Assembly: GCA_964036045.1 (NCBI GenBank)
Contig: OZ038386.1
Location: 14,047,433-14,111,432, forward strand
Length of the DNA stretch: 64,000 nt
DNA from: Eutreptiella sp. 'Long Island Sound 2002'
Lineage: Eukaryota > Euglenozoa > Euglenophyceae > Eutreptiales > Eutreptiaceae
Direction of reading: 5' to 3'
The notes beneath the pieces are model-generated. The model made no database searches. It worked only from the letters and a program-made list of their open reading frames with translations, and had not been told where the DNA came from. Within the stretch, counting starts at the first letter, position 1. Every line of letters begins with the position of its first letter. Of this stretch, positions 30,106 to 39,330 are shown piece after piece. Both the position numbers and the translations under genes were made by a program.

Positions 30106-30638
30106 TGTAAGTGCGGCTAACCCCCATCTGCTGAGATTTTAGCAGATCTGCCCCAGATTGCCTACATTTTGGTCATTTTAATTGCTTCGGCGGAATCGCC
30201 GCCTCGCAGCTCAGTCTCAGGATCAGACCTATATATTTCTGATATGCCGGATCTGATTCCGCGGTCCATTCTCCGTAAATCCGCCGCGTTCCGATCATTT
30301 GCCTGGAATCGCCATTTGCCGCTGACGCGCGCTCGCGGGCCAGATCGGCCAAATATTTTTCACAATCGGATTTATTTAAATCTTTTCAGATAGATATGGA
30401 CACTCAGATGTGCATAGTAAAATCCGCATCAATTTTCTTCATAGACTGGGATTTTCTGCCGGATAACACTCAACATGGATCTTGCTTCCGTTGTTGCTGC
30501 TCTCGCCTCTGTTGGTGTCCGAGTCTCCGGTTCTACCCCCAATAGCAGCGTTCAGGTCGACTCCTCGCGTGCCTGCCCCACTGGTCTTGCCGGCCCCGAG
30601 CCCTCCGGCACCTTCCACGACCCAGGGCAGCACTTTCA
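30106..30638 (+). repeat. element B 3' LTR
   Basis: 533 bp, the same length and ends as the left LTR. Only about three substitutions were seen between them. Confidence 0.93.
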
Positions 30639-30643
30639 CTGAG
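30639..30643. repeat. target-site duplication of element B, right copy
   Basis: CTGAG, matching 19,877-19,881. Confidence 0.9.
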
Positions 30644-31632
30644 TCTCCTCGATGCCAATGCCTCCTACACTTCCTCAAAAGTGGGGCATCCCGGGAAGCG
30701 AAGACGTCCGTCTTGGGCGCTTCGGCTCCCAGCGTCTGGATCATCCTGGCATACACCTGCGGCGCCATACCATACTCTGTGAGCTGAACTCCGTGGTCTC
30801 CTCTGGACTTGGCACCCAGAGCTTGCACCGCTTGGACGATCCGATCCTCTTCCTCAGCATTCCATTGGGATGATCCGCATGCATAGTCCGTGGACAGCCA
30901 TGTAAGGCATTCATCATCCTCCCGGACCAGCGTTGCACGATGGGGAAGGGCTCCAATGGCGTTTCCCACCATGAAGTCATACCCCATGATCATTTCCCAA
31001 TCAGTAATGTCGGCCACATAGAAGTTCCCGGATAGAGTGCTTCTCTTCGCCAAATCAGGGCGGTTCAAGCGCTCATGCTCCCAGAATTTCATACTGATAG
31101 TGGCCTCATGGGTGCCGCCACCCATAATCTCTCCATTGGCCACCTTCAGGCGTATCGGTCTACGGCTGGGCTGCAGGGATTCCTCCTTGAACAACCCTCT
31201 CCGGACCAGGCTCACCTGGGCACCCGTATCCGGCAAAACATCCACCACCAACTCCTCTTGTCTGCACCGTACACGCACCTTCAAGTGCAACTGCCGCTCG
31301 TCACCATGCGGTGTATGGACGACTCTCACGGCATGCAACTCTAGCACATCCGGGTGCATCAGGACTTCGAGGGTATGGTCACGGATGGTGCAGATCTTGG
31401 GCTGGTCCTGCCCGTCCACGGGGCTCTCCATGGTCGCTCCTTCTTTCTTGCCACGTCCCTTGCCCACATAAACTTCCCTTGGCAGGGCGCTCCAGGGGTT
31501 GGGAGTGGCAAAACTCAGTGGTTTTTGCTCTTCTGGAGCCTTCTTCGGCACCCGACGTGCCTTCGCTTTCTCTGGGATTCCACTGATTTTCGGAGGAGAG
31601 ACCTCCGAGGTCCCACTCCCGTGGGGGCTCCT
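30639..31632 (-). pseudogene. element A protease and start of methyltransferase-like domain
   Basis: This minus-strand frame follows the gag TAG (31,633-31,635) without any further stop. An aspartic protease is clear: VDVLPDTGAQVSLV carries the D-T-G-A active site, with VANGEIMGGG and WEMIMGYDFMVGNAIG as the flap and second conserved strand. The domain is followed by TDVFASRDAPLLRKC, the start of the methyltransferase-like segment also seen in B. The native frame ends at the CTGAG insertion point of element B, and anything beyond 30,639 on this strand reads LTR sequence. The RT half of the protein lies at 19.9-15.8 kb. Confidence 0.85.
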
Positions 31633-31637
31633 CTAGA
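31591..31637 (-). promoter_or_regulatory. candidate stop-codon readthrough signal, element A gag-pro
   Basis: On the minus strand the boundary reads C-TAG-AGG-AGC-C, almost the same as element B's. Downstream the sequence can form a stem CCCAC/GTGGG with a 4-base loop, a GACCT/AGGTC hairpin and an enclosing GAGGAG/CTCCTC stem. The frame is open on both sides of the TAG. Confidence 0.5.
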
Positions 31638-33294
31638 CCTGGCCTGCCGCAGCTCCCTCCTGCTGCGATCCGCTCAGACTTTGTCCACCACGTTGCTGGG
31701 CTTTGAGTCCCTCCAACGTCCTCAACACATCCTCAGCAACCTCCTCGATCGACCTCACGCGTCGGTCAGGGCCGGGTCCCCCACCATAGCCTTTTCCTCC
31801 GCCTTTCCCTTCGCCCTTTCCTTGGCCTTTTCCACCGTCTCCGCCCTTTGCCTTCCAATCGGCAATTTGTTGCTCCTTGGGCTTCTTGTCGGGATGGGCT
31901 GCGAAGTAGGTCTTCTTGTCATCCTCATACACCTTGCAATGCCGGTGGTCATGTGCATGGTTGTGCCCCTTGCCGTAACAGACCCAGCAACCGGTGTGCT
32001 GTGATCTGTACTCCGGGAACGAGAGCGGCGGGTTCCCGATCCTCCGCAGTTCCCTGCGGTTCTTGGTCCTTGGGTCCAGGCAGTTCTGGCTGGACCTGTC
32101 CTGCCCATGCTCCTTCATGTTGTGCGCTATGAACGCGAAGAAGTGAGCTTCGTCATGATCCTCTTGGGTGGTCGCGGTCCAGAGATTTTGGCCGCTTCCA
32201 CTCCCTTCCTCCGCGGTGCCGACCGTGTCCCCCTGGACCTCTCGGTGCTGGCGATCTTCCCGATGACCTCGATGTCCATGGCCCTGTCGATCCTGCACGT
32301 GGGCCTCGTTCTTGGCGTTGAGCTTCAGCTCCACCGTGATGTACTTCACAATCTCGTCCAGGCTCATGCGGGCGAAGATGACGTGCATCCTCAGCGGCTC
32401 CCCGCGCCTCCACTCCACGTTGTTGAGGCGCATCAGCCTTTGCCCCATGGTGTCACCGCATACCTCCACATAGACGGCGTTCTTCAAGCCCAACATTCGG
32501 CTGGGCTCGCCGAGGTTTCGCCGGAAAAACTCCATTATTCCGGCGGGGGTGTCCTCCGATGCCATGATCCGTACGGCCACGCGCTTCTTTGCTCTCTTCT
32601 TTTCCTCGTCCTCCACTCGCCTCTTCCAGTGGCCGGGGAGGACGTCCTTCAGCAGGTGTCGGATTTCGCTGGCCTCATTCCAGTCCTCCACCAGCTTGAG
32701 GCTTCTTCGGTACTTGCGGATGTACCGATTCCATTCTCGGACCCTCCATTCCCCGCCCTCGAGCGGCACCGGAATGGACCACAAATCCTCCAACTTCTGG
32801 TTGGGGGCGTCCACTTGCTCCTCGTCCTCCGGGCACTGGAGGCAGGCCTGTTCCGTCTGGATCACTCCCTCGCGGATCTGATCCCTGAGCTCCTCCTTCA
32901 GGTCCTGCGCCAGCCTGTGTGGGAATGTCCGACATACCCACTTGTCCCTTGGCGCTCCCCTCATCTCGCCGACGACCTCCTCGGCGAAGTCCTCCCGATC
33001 CAGGATGAAGTCATCCAGGTTGGAGGGGTTGCCATCATAGTAGGGGATTTTGATTCCCCTGAGTTCGTCAATCCTGATGGCGTCTCCGACGTCCGCAGCC
33101 ACCACTCCACCAAGAGGGATACCACCTGTGGCCGGGGGGTGTGAGTACACTCCCCGTACATCCCTCTCCTCCATGGAGTGCGGTCCAGTTGGGCCTGAAC
33201 CCATGGGGTTTGGAATGCGGGAAGGACTTGCTCCACCGGCTGTCCATATCCCCGTAGTGGGGTCCTTCACCCACAGGTTTCCGCCTGGATAGCC
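31633..33294 (-). CDS. gag: element A Gag, capsid and zinc-knuckle part
   Basis: A frame of about 550 codons on the minus strand. A capsid-type region starts with KIPYYDGNPSNLDDFILDRE and continues with several helical segments (for example EEVVGEMRGAPRDKW and RYIRKYRRSLKLVEDW). Near the C-terminus CWVCYGKGHNHAHDHRHC is a CCHC-like knuckle with extra His. It is followed by a Gly/Lys-rich basic tail (GGKGQGKGEGKGGGKG), as expected of a nucleocapsid. It ends in QV-TAG, in frame with the protease. Upstream it is in frame with a further 253 codons, separated by one TGA. Confidence 0.85.
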   Translation of the reverse strand, partial: GYPGGNLWVKDPTTGIWTAGGASPSRIPNPMGSGPTGPHSMEERDVRGVYSHPPATGGIPLGGVVAADVGDAIRIDELRGIKIPYYDGNPSNLDDFILDREDFAEEVVGEMRGAPRDKWVCRTFPHRLAQDLKEELRDQIREGVIQTEQACLQCPEDEEQVDAPNQKLEDLWSIPVPLEGGEWRVREWNRYIRKYRRSLKLVEDWNEASEIRHLLKDVLPGHWKRRVEDEEKKRAKKRVAVRIMASEDTPAGIMEFFRRNLGEPSRMLGLKNAVYVEVCGDTMGQRLMRLNNVEWRRGEPLRMHVIFARMSLDEIVKYITVELKLNAKNEAHVQDRQGHGHRGHREDRQHREVQGDTVGTAEEGSGSGQNLWTATTQEDHDEAHFFAFIAHNMKEHGQDRSSQNCLDPRTKNRRELRRIGNPPLSFPEYRSQHTGCWVCYGKGHNHAHDHRHCKVYEDDKKTYFAAHPDKKPKEQQIADWKAKGGDGGKGQGKGEGKGGGKGYGGGPGPDRRVRSIEEVAEDVLRTLEGLKAQQRGGQSLSGSQQEGAAAGQV

Positions 33295-34056
33295 TCAACC
33301 ATGTCCGTCGGCGCTTCCCATGGTTCGCCCTTGCATGGTCTGGTGTTGGATCTCCTCTTCCGCATAGACTGCATGGGCACTCGTAGTGGTCGGTGGATCC
33401 TGGGCGGCATGGGACATCTGTACCGTCAGGCTTCTCAGGTCCGTGGTTGCGTGCCCTTCCCGCATGGACCCAGCCGGTGCCGTATGTTCCCCGAGCATTG
33501 TGGATTCGCTGAACGTGGGAACAAACGGCAGCGCACCCGGGTCAACACGCAGAGGCGCGTAAGGTGCCTCTGCAGGGCCCGCCATGGGTTGCTCCATGGC
33601 CCTCCTGAGGGTCTTAACCCGCTCCACCAGCTCTGCGGCTGCCGGCTTTGCCGGGAGCTCCGGACCCGAGGCGAGGGGTTGTAACTCCTCTAGCCTTTTG
33701 AGGCGTCCCGACATGTCCTCCACCAGGTGGAGGAGGCTGTCCACCACTCGCTGCTGCTTCTGCAGGGCCATCTCCAGCTTCTCCCGGTACCGGTCCTGTT
33801 CTGCTCGCAGCTCCGCCATGTCTCTCTCCGCTGCCGATCGGTCATCCAAGATCCCCGCGACGTCCTCCTCTAGGCCGTCCTTCGCGTTGTCCAGGCGGTC
33901 GAGGTGCTGCACCATGGCGTCCATCCCCATCTTTGAGTACTTGCCGATGAGGAAGGATACGTGCTCGCAGTGGCACTCAATGTGCTTTCCACCTGATCCG
34001 GCGCATCCCACGGTTCCCGGCGCCTCGGACTCCTCCGCCATGGGTGTGTCGCCCAT
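33295..34056 (-). pseudogene. element A Gag N-terminal coiled-coil part, ended by an in-frame TGA
   Basis: A 253-codon frame starting MGDTPMAEESEAPG. A Cys/His cluster (CHCEHVSF) is followed by a long heptad-rich helix (about residues 45-125, including DMAELRAEQDRYREKLEMAL and VVDSLLHLVEDM), so a coiled coil is likely. The TGA at 33,295-33,297 is in frame with the capsid part and is followed at once by GYPGGNLWVKDP, so the ancestral protein was probably continuous. CGA to TGA by CpG deamination would explain it. Confidence 0.65.
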
Positions 34057-34513
34057 GCTATCCTGCTATCCTCCAAGTCAAATAACTTTCTCCCAATGAT
34101 ATTTTGAAAATTTTGAACTCAAAATCCAAAAGTTCCAACTTGCCAATGACCAAGGATGTCTATTCTTTAGCATGGTACATGGATGGACACCACAAACCTC
34201 AATCAAAGTAAATGCACAATGACAAAGGCGAGCAAAGACACTTTCCACACTTGGTCTTGATCCTTGTTGAAGTTCTCTCACGTAGAGTATCACATAACAT
34301 TCGAACAATGAACCTTACATAATGTCATCTTATACTTATCTATGAAATAGATAAGTAAACATACAAACAAGAGCACAACAAATAGACACTCAGTTTTTAC
34401 TAATACCAAAGCGACACAATTGAGTACTCTACACCACGAGCAACGCTACGGCGACAAAGATTCGTGTGTGTCGGACCTCTAACATGTGTGAACGGCAAAA
34501 TCAGCCCCTCACA
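34057..34513 (-). other. element A 5' leader
   Basis: AT-rich sequence between the candidate primer-binding site and the gag start. No reading frame of note. Confidence 0.35.
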
Positions 34514-34530
34514 CCAAACCAAGGGCACCA
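34514..34530 (-). promoter_or_regulatory. candidate primer-binding site of element A
   Basis: On the minus strand: TGGTGCCCTTGGTTTGG, beginning with the TGG expected opposite a tRNA CCA end. It is unsupported by a detectable LTR pair, so it is tentative. Confidence 0.25.
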
Positions 34531-34849
34531 ATCAAATTGTATGGGTCTAAAACCACAGAAATCCACGATCCCGTAAATTCAGACCCACAGAAATCAGAAT
34601 TGGAAAATAAAAGCTCAGTAGGCTCACGCCCGATCGCGATTTATGTCGCGCGCGCACCAGGCCAGAAAAGGAGTAATTCAGCACCCCTAGGATCTACTGC
34701 ATCCCACCCCAAGGGTATGTTGTGTGTGTGGGGGGCTTGGATCGGTCTAGGGACCGATGTCATGGGGGGTAACCCAAAGGGGGAAAGCCAACCCTATTGC
34801 AGGGAGTATCCATTAATGCAAGCCACAAAGTGGATGTTCGACGAAAACA

Positions 34850-35140
34850 TGAATGCGGTGTAATTAAGGTTGGTGTAACTAAGGTTGCTTTCGAAAGATT
34901 CTCTGCACCTTCTGCTGCATCCGACTGTTCTGCATCCAGTCTTTGCTTCTTCCGTTTTTGTTCATATTCGTCTTTCTGTCGGTCCCTCTCCTCATTGAAT
35001 CTGGAAATAAGTTGCTCACAACCACTCAGGTGTTCCAATGGTTCCCACGTCCGGGCTGAAATGCACGTGCGACTGCTTCTTCGATATCTCACTAGCTAGA
35101 TTTTTAGCAAGGCGTTCTGCAACGATGTCCTCAACGTCAT
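34850..35140 (-). pseudogene. decayed chromodomain fragment
   Basis: One minus-strand frame reads DVEDIVAERLAKNLA (near 35,140-35,090). The adjoining frame reads VRYRRSSR, then RTWEPLEHLSGCEQLISRF (near 35,095-34,990). Together these fit the start and end of a chromodomain separated by a one-base shift. A charged helix follows (EERDRQKDEYEQKRKKQRLD). No integrase lies upstream. This could be the tail of another Ty3-type element or an exon of a host chromodomain protein. Confidence 0.5.
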
Positions 35141-36374
35141 TGGTGTCGGATTGTCCATGCAAATGAGCCAAATGATGGGGTGTTCGCTAAGGTTTGCCTC
35201 TTTGCCCCCTTGGTGGTAGTCCCTGTGGAGCAGCAGGTTTGGTAACACTCTTCTTACAGCGTCCCATTTCACAACTGAAAAGGATACAAAAAAAAACCAC
35301 CGAAAGAAGACAAATTTGAAGCATTGCTGCAGATGTGAACTGTGTAAAATCGTGCAGTGAAATGAAGCTACATCATCACTGATGTCACACTTTGGTGACA
35401 TCACCCATGATGTCACTGGGTCACAGAAAATAGTTCTGACAAAATTTTTCTTCATTTAGAAAAAAAACAATTTTGATAAGGAAAATTTTTTGATTGGAAA
35501 AAAAGTTTTCATTGGAAAACATGTCACTGGGTCAAAGAAATTGGTTTACAAGAAAAGAAAAAAGTTATTCAAATTTGGTACTTTTCGAAAAATAGTTCAA
35601 ATTGTGTTTGGGTTGCTAGTTGAAGGAACGTCAATTCACGACAAATAACATTCCAATGGGAAATAACCCATTGATCGGAGAAAACCAGTTAATCCGATCA
35701 ATTAAATTTAATGATCGCATGGAACCGGTTATTTTAGAAACAACAATCCCATTGAATCGGTTATTTTTCAAACAATAATCGGAAAAAACTGGTTTTTTTA
35801 GGGGGGGGAGGTTACAAACTTGCGTACTCGATGCGAAATTGCTGCTCGCTGCTAGACGCCATAACATCACCACCCCCTGAGGCCTCGAAGAGGTCTCACC
35901 CATGAGGTCGGACAAGCGGGCGCACTGGTTGAAAAGAAAAAAATCTTTTGAGTTCATGATGGCCGGGTATATGAAACATGATGCTGGCTGAAACACAGTG
36001 TGGTCGACATAGGAAAGTTAGCTGTCGATAGTCTATCCTCGGCCCCTCAGAATAGAGTGCAATGAAATGGTGACTTTAGAGCCATTCGGCGACCGTTGCA
36101 GGCCTTTGAGAAGGCCTCTTCAACGCTTTCTGGGACTCTCCAAAACCATGATACTTCTGAGCTGCTCTCATATCTTAAGATCTTACAAGAACATGGCTTA
36201 AGCATTGCTTCATTTAGGGCCTTTTGATGTCATCTTCACCACAAGAAGCTAGCATCCATTTTACATTAGGAGGCATACATGAAACATCATATGTACAATG
36301 CTTATAACGTGACTGAATAATGCCCTATGTCTTTCTAGAACGTTGTAATGTATTAGAAGCCATTTACAAGCTAT
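35141..36374. other. AT-rich stretch without a recognisable gene
   Basis: It contains short internal repeats: TGTCACTGGGTCA twice near 35,413 and 35,522, and repeated CGGTTATT or CTGGTTTT motifs at 35,680-35,800. I see no coding signal. Confidence 0.4.
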
Positions 36375-36379
36375 GTAGA
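36375..36379. repeat. target-site duplication of transposon H, left copy
   Basis: GTAGA before the left terminal repeat, repeated at 37,968-37,972. Confidence 0.75.
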
Positions 36380-36403
36380 CTTAGGCGGCTCAAGTTGCAT
36401 GGT
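36380..36403 (+). repeat. transposon H left terminal inverted repeat
   Basis: 24 bp complementary to 37,944-37,967. Confidence 0.85.
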
Positions 36404-36754
36404 CAAAAGCACACCAAATGCACTCAATTTGGACCATGCAAAAAAAGAGTTTTTCACAGGCTCTGTTTTTTGCAAACAGAATATTAGTCCAAAGAAAGTA
36501 TCTTTCTTACCATTTGTGCCATTTCGTGCCTTTTTTCGGACAGCCGAAAAAAAAAAATATAAAAGGAATAAATAAATCTTATGATTTGAGTGGAAAATGA
36601 TGTGCTTTTAGCGGAAATTGGCCAAGAAATACATTTTGCCCTCCCCTTGTTTTTTGGATGAACATGGTCTGCAGAAAAAATGATTGCGACATCATTTTCT
36701 GTTCTGCATGTTCATTGCATACCTGAAGAAATGATTTATTGATCGAATTCTATG

Positions 36755-36770
36755 CACGAGGCCTCGCGCA
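36755..36770. repeat. GAGGCCTC palindrome, copy 1
   Basis: GCACGAGGCCTCGCGC, one base off the perfect palindrome at 36,929. Possible internal transposase-binding or structural site. Confidence 0.5.
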
Positions 36771-36928
36771 ATGAAGACGAAGGATCATTAAAACAGAAGC
36801 ATGGCGGATTAAATATCAATGCAAAACATATGCAACATGTGGTTCAAGGGCTGCCCCATTTGCACCGCCTGAAAAAAGAGGTATAGGTTGTGACTTTCAA
36901 GTTCTGGGACTGCATTGCAGTCCTCATT

Positions 36929-36944
36929 GCGCGAGGCCTCGCGC
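36929..36944. repeat. GAGGCCTC palindrome, copy 2
   Basis: GCGCGAGGCCTCGCGC, perfect. A second near-palindrome (GGACTGCATTGCAGTCC) sits just left, at 36,907-36,923. Confidence 0.6.
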
Positions 36945-37723
36945 AAAAAAAAGCTCAGAAAATATATTCTTTGTACCATTGTGATGGGTTCTCATCAGAT
37001 AGCGCTTGTGCACAACCTTCACTGAAGCAACGAGTACCTAAATTGTCGTTGAGTCATTGAAATTTACCAGAAGCTTGCCCCCCCCAGAGGCGGAAAAACT
37101 TTTTTTGAGATTGGTCAGCCCCTGCGCCTGGCAGACTGCTTCCCCCAGGGCACCTTCTTTCTCCAGGTATCGAACATCATCTTGATAATTGGTCTCGTTT
37201 GCACTACATTGCATTTTACTCTCCAAAAAATCAGTTTTTTTGGCCCAAGCAAACGCTCAAAAAAGTGCCACGCATGGCAAATTCATATTTTCTTGGCACA
37301 TTTTACTTTCATCTATAGTCAACAACGGAAGGATCGAGTTTTTCTTCAGCCAAAGCTACAAGGGGGGTCCCTGTCCAGCTCAGCGTCATCTGTTGAGTGG
37401 ACATGCTTCATGTGTTACCAGTGATACTCTTTTTTTTGCTTGACGCTCCCCATAAGTTGTGGCAGGTGTGCATCATGAGCAGTGCTAAAGGATGCACCCT
37501 GTGCAACACCTCCAACGTATGTGCTCCTTTTGTTAGGAAGGCAACAACATTTGAAATGATTTCTTGAGTCATCAATTAGATTTGCAAGGCTTGTTTAGAG
37601 GTCTGAATGTCTGCCCGCGTAAACATATTGTACAGTGTGATCAAGTCAAGGGTGCTTGTAATGTCACTCCAGTGTAGGCGCCTGCTTGATTCCTCAATTC
37701 TACCATCATTACCTGACTTTGGA

Positions 37724-37779
37724 GGGGCAATGGACTGCTCCTTGCGCGAGGCCTCGCGCAAGGAACAGTCCATTGCCCC
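37724..37779. repeat. 56-bp near-perfect palindrome in transposon H
   Basis: Two 28-bp arms meet at GCGCGAGG/CCTCGCGC with a single mismatch and no spacer. It would extrude as a long hairpin. It is centred on the same 16-bp palindrome as the other two copies in the element. Confidence 0.9.
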
Positions 37780-37943
37780 CAAAAAGGCAATTTTTGGACC
37801 CATCAGGACCAAGAAAAGGCCAAAATTCCTTACATAAGAGTCCTTTTGGTGTTCCAAAAACGGCTTGATTTTTTGCAAGCCAAAGAATGGTTCTTTTGAT
37901 GTTTTTTCAGGCCGTGTATTTTGGGCACTTTCTGTCGTTTTAT

Positions 37944-37967
37944 ACCATGCAACTTGAGCCGCCTAAG
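37944..37967 (-). repeat. transposon H right terminal inverted repeat
   Basis: Reverse complement of 36,380-36,403. Confidence 0.85.
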
Positions 37968-37972
37968 GTAGA
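37968..37972. repeat. target-site duplication of transposon H, right copy
   Basis: GTAGA, matching the left copy. Confidence 0.75.
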
Positions 37973-39330
37973 GGCTTTAGAAAGCCTATTTGGGCTGTCT
38001 CCGTCCTTCGTCGCCTCGGACGGATTTTGATATTTTGACATAACCTATGACCAATAGACACTCAGAAAGTTTGAGATCAGATGCGTTTTGTGCTGATGTA
38101 ATGAGATCTTTATGGTACAATCATTGCTTCCTTGTTTCGGCAATGAAACATGTATTTTCTGTCAATGGACATCAAGAATGAGCCTACAATGATCAAGTAA
38201 CGAGTTCCTGCCGAATTGCTTTGCTTTGCATTCTATGATGATAAAATCTATTGAAAAGCTTAGTTTTATTCCAAAATTTCAACTACTACAAACATTGAAC
38301 GACAAAAATGTTACAACCCAGAAAATTCGAGTTTGGTGAACGACAGCGATGAGAACAATATTCCACTTTGCCACAGCAGGTTTGAGCAACAAAATAATTC
38401 CTTATGTTCCTTCTGCTGTGGCCAAAATTGAAAAAACAGCTGCCAGTTCGCCTCATTCAATGCCGTGGAATGGTGGACATCTTTGTTTTATATCCGCTTC
38501 GCGTCAGCTTTGGTTGGACACGGGAAGGGCAGGGGATTGGACATGGCTGACTCTTGTTTCAGGCATCAGCGAACAAACGCATGCTAACTGTTGCAGCACA
38601 TCTGTGGTTTCACCCATCAGGATGTGCACCCACACAGACTCATAATTTTTTGTACCCCTTGCCCACCCCTTGCAAGCGCTGGAGTCGCAGAATTTGACAG
38701 CGCTTGTTGCTTTGACAAAAGGGGGTATTTGTAAAAGGACAAATAGGACATGGTTCCATGGTCTGACAATGACAAGGGTGTTGCTCTCGCGCCGCAAGCA
38801 GGCCACAAAGCGCTCTACACATGCGTATCCTGGTATACCTATGCAGCAATGTCCAGCGGTTCTTCATGCTTTCCATTGTGTTCCACATACCAAACCTTTC
38901 ACCTTATTTTGCTCTCGGTTCAGCTTCAGACTTGGTTGATGGTGAACCACGGGGGGGGCGACTCCGCGGGTACTAGGACGCCAACTACCCGTGCCCCCCC
39001 CCCCCCCGGGGGCCTGCGGCCAACAGTTAGTTGCCAAAGGTGTCGCCCTTAGGCGTCCATGGGCGCCTAAGGCGCCCGAAGCTCCATGAACACCAAAGGT
39101 GCCCTAAGGAACATTTTGTCCAATTTGCATCCCAACACTATCCTTAAACCCAACCTTGACTCTAACACCCATCCCCAACCCTCAGCCTACTCCTACCCCT
39201 ACACCTAATCAAGACTGAATATTGGGACCGAGCTGGTGGGGGAGGGAACATCAGCTATGATTGGTGAAGGACATCAAGAATGATTCACACATTGATGGCT
39301 CTTGACAAAGTGAAATCAGCTTGCAAGTGA
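37973..39330. other. intergenic stretch without a recognisable gene
   Basis: Mixed-composition DNA. It holds a C15 run near 38,995 and a 26-bp palindrome (39,047-39,072). Short open frames exist on both strands without recognisable motifs. Confidence 0.4.
39047..39072. repeat. 26-bp palindrome with CTTAGGCG arms
   Basis: CCTTAGGCGTCCA meets TGGGCGCCTAAGG with one mismatch. The arm shares CTTAGGCG with the termini of transposon H. This may be coincidence or a relict joined end. Confidence 0.5.

Larger units (their letters stand above)
19882..30638 (+). mobile_element. element B: Ty3-type chromodomain LTR retrotransposon, full length
   Basis: A 10,757-bp element with 533-bp LTRs (TG..CA ends), a primer-binding site directly after the left LTR, a polypurine tract directly before the right LTR and a 5-bp CTGAG target duplication. 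Gene order is gag, Gly-rich nucleocapsid, protease, methyltransferase-like segment, RT, RNase H, integrase, chromodomain. The two LTRs differ at only about three positions I noticed (for example CTGCTCAG versus CTGCTGAG), so insertion was recent. It lies inside element A in the opposite orientation. Coding is spread over several frames (see the overlap at 22,707, the UAG at 23,265 and the shift at 24,158-24,176). Confidence 0.93.
14869..34530 (-). mobile_element. element A: Ty3-type chromodomain retrotransposon, split by element B
   Basis: Read on the minus strand: gag (34,056 to 31,633), protease (31,632 to 30,644), then 10.8 kb of element B, then the remainder of pol (19,881 to 15,804) with RT, RNase H, integrase and chromodomain. 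Removing B and one copy of the CTGAG duplication restores a continuous frame across the join, so B entered an existing A copy. A is decayed: it has in-frame TGA and TAA codons and no identifiable LTR pair. Outer limits are approximate. The right limit is set at a candidate primer-binding site, and the left at the satellite edge. Confidence 0.75.
36380..37967. mobile_element. transposon H: non-autonomous TIR DNA transposon
   Basis: A 1,588-bp unit with inverted termini starting CTTAGGCGGCTCAAGTTGCA. The first 24 bp match perfectly and similarity decays over the next 25 or so. It is flanked by a 5-bp GTAGA duplication. The interior is AT-rich, has no transposase-like frame and carries three copies of a GCGCGAGGCCTCGCGC palindrome (36,755; 36,929; 37,744). 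It must depend on a transposase encoded elsewhere. The superfamily is not assigned: a 5-bp duplication with CTTAGG termini does not match a family I know well. Confidence 0.8.

Noticed and set aside
38349-38939. Overlapping open frames of 80-100 codons on both strands near 38.3-38.9 kb
   Set aside because: No recognisable domain and no support for exon structure from sequence alone.
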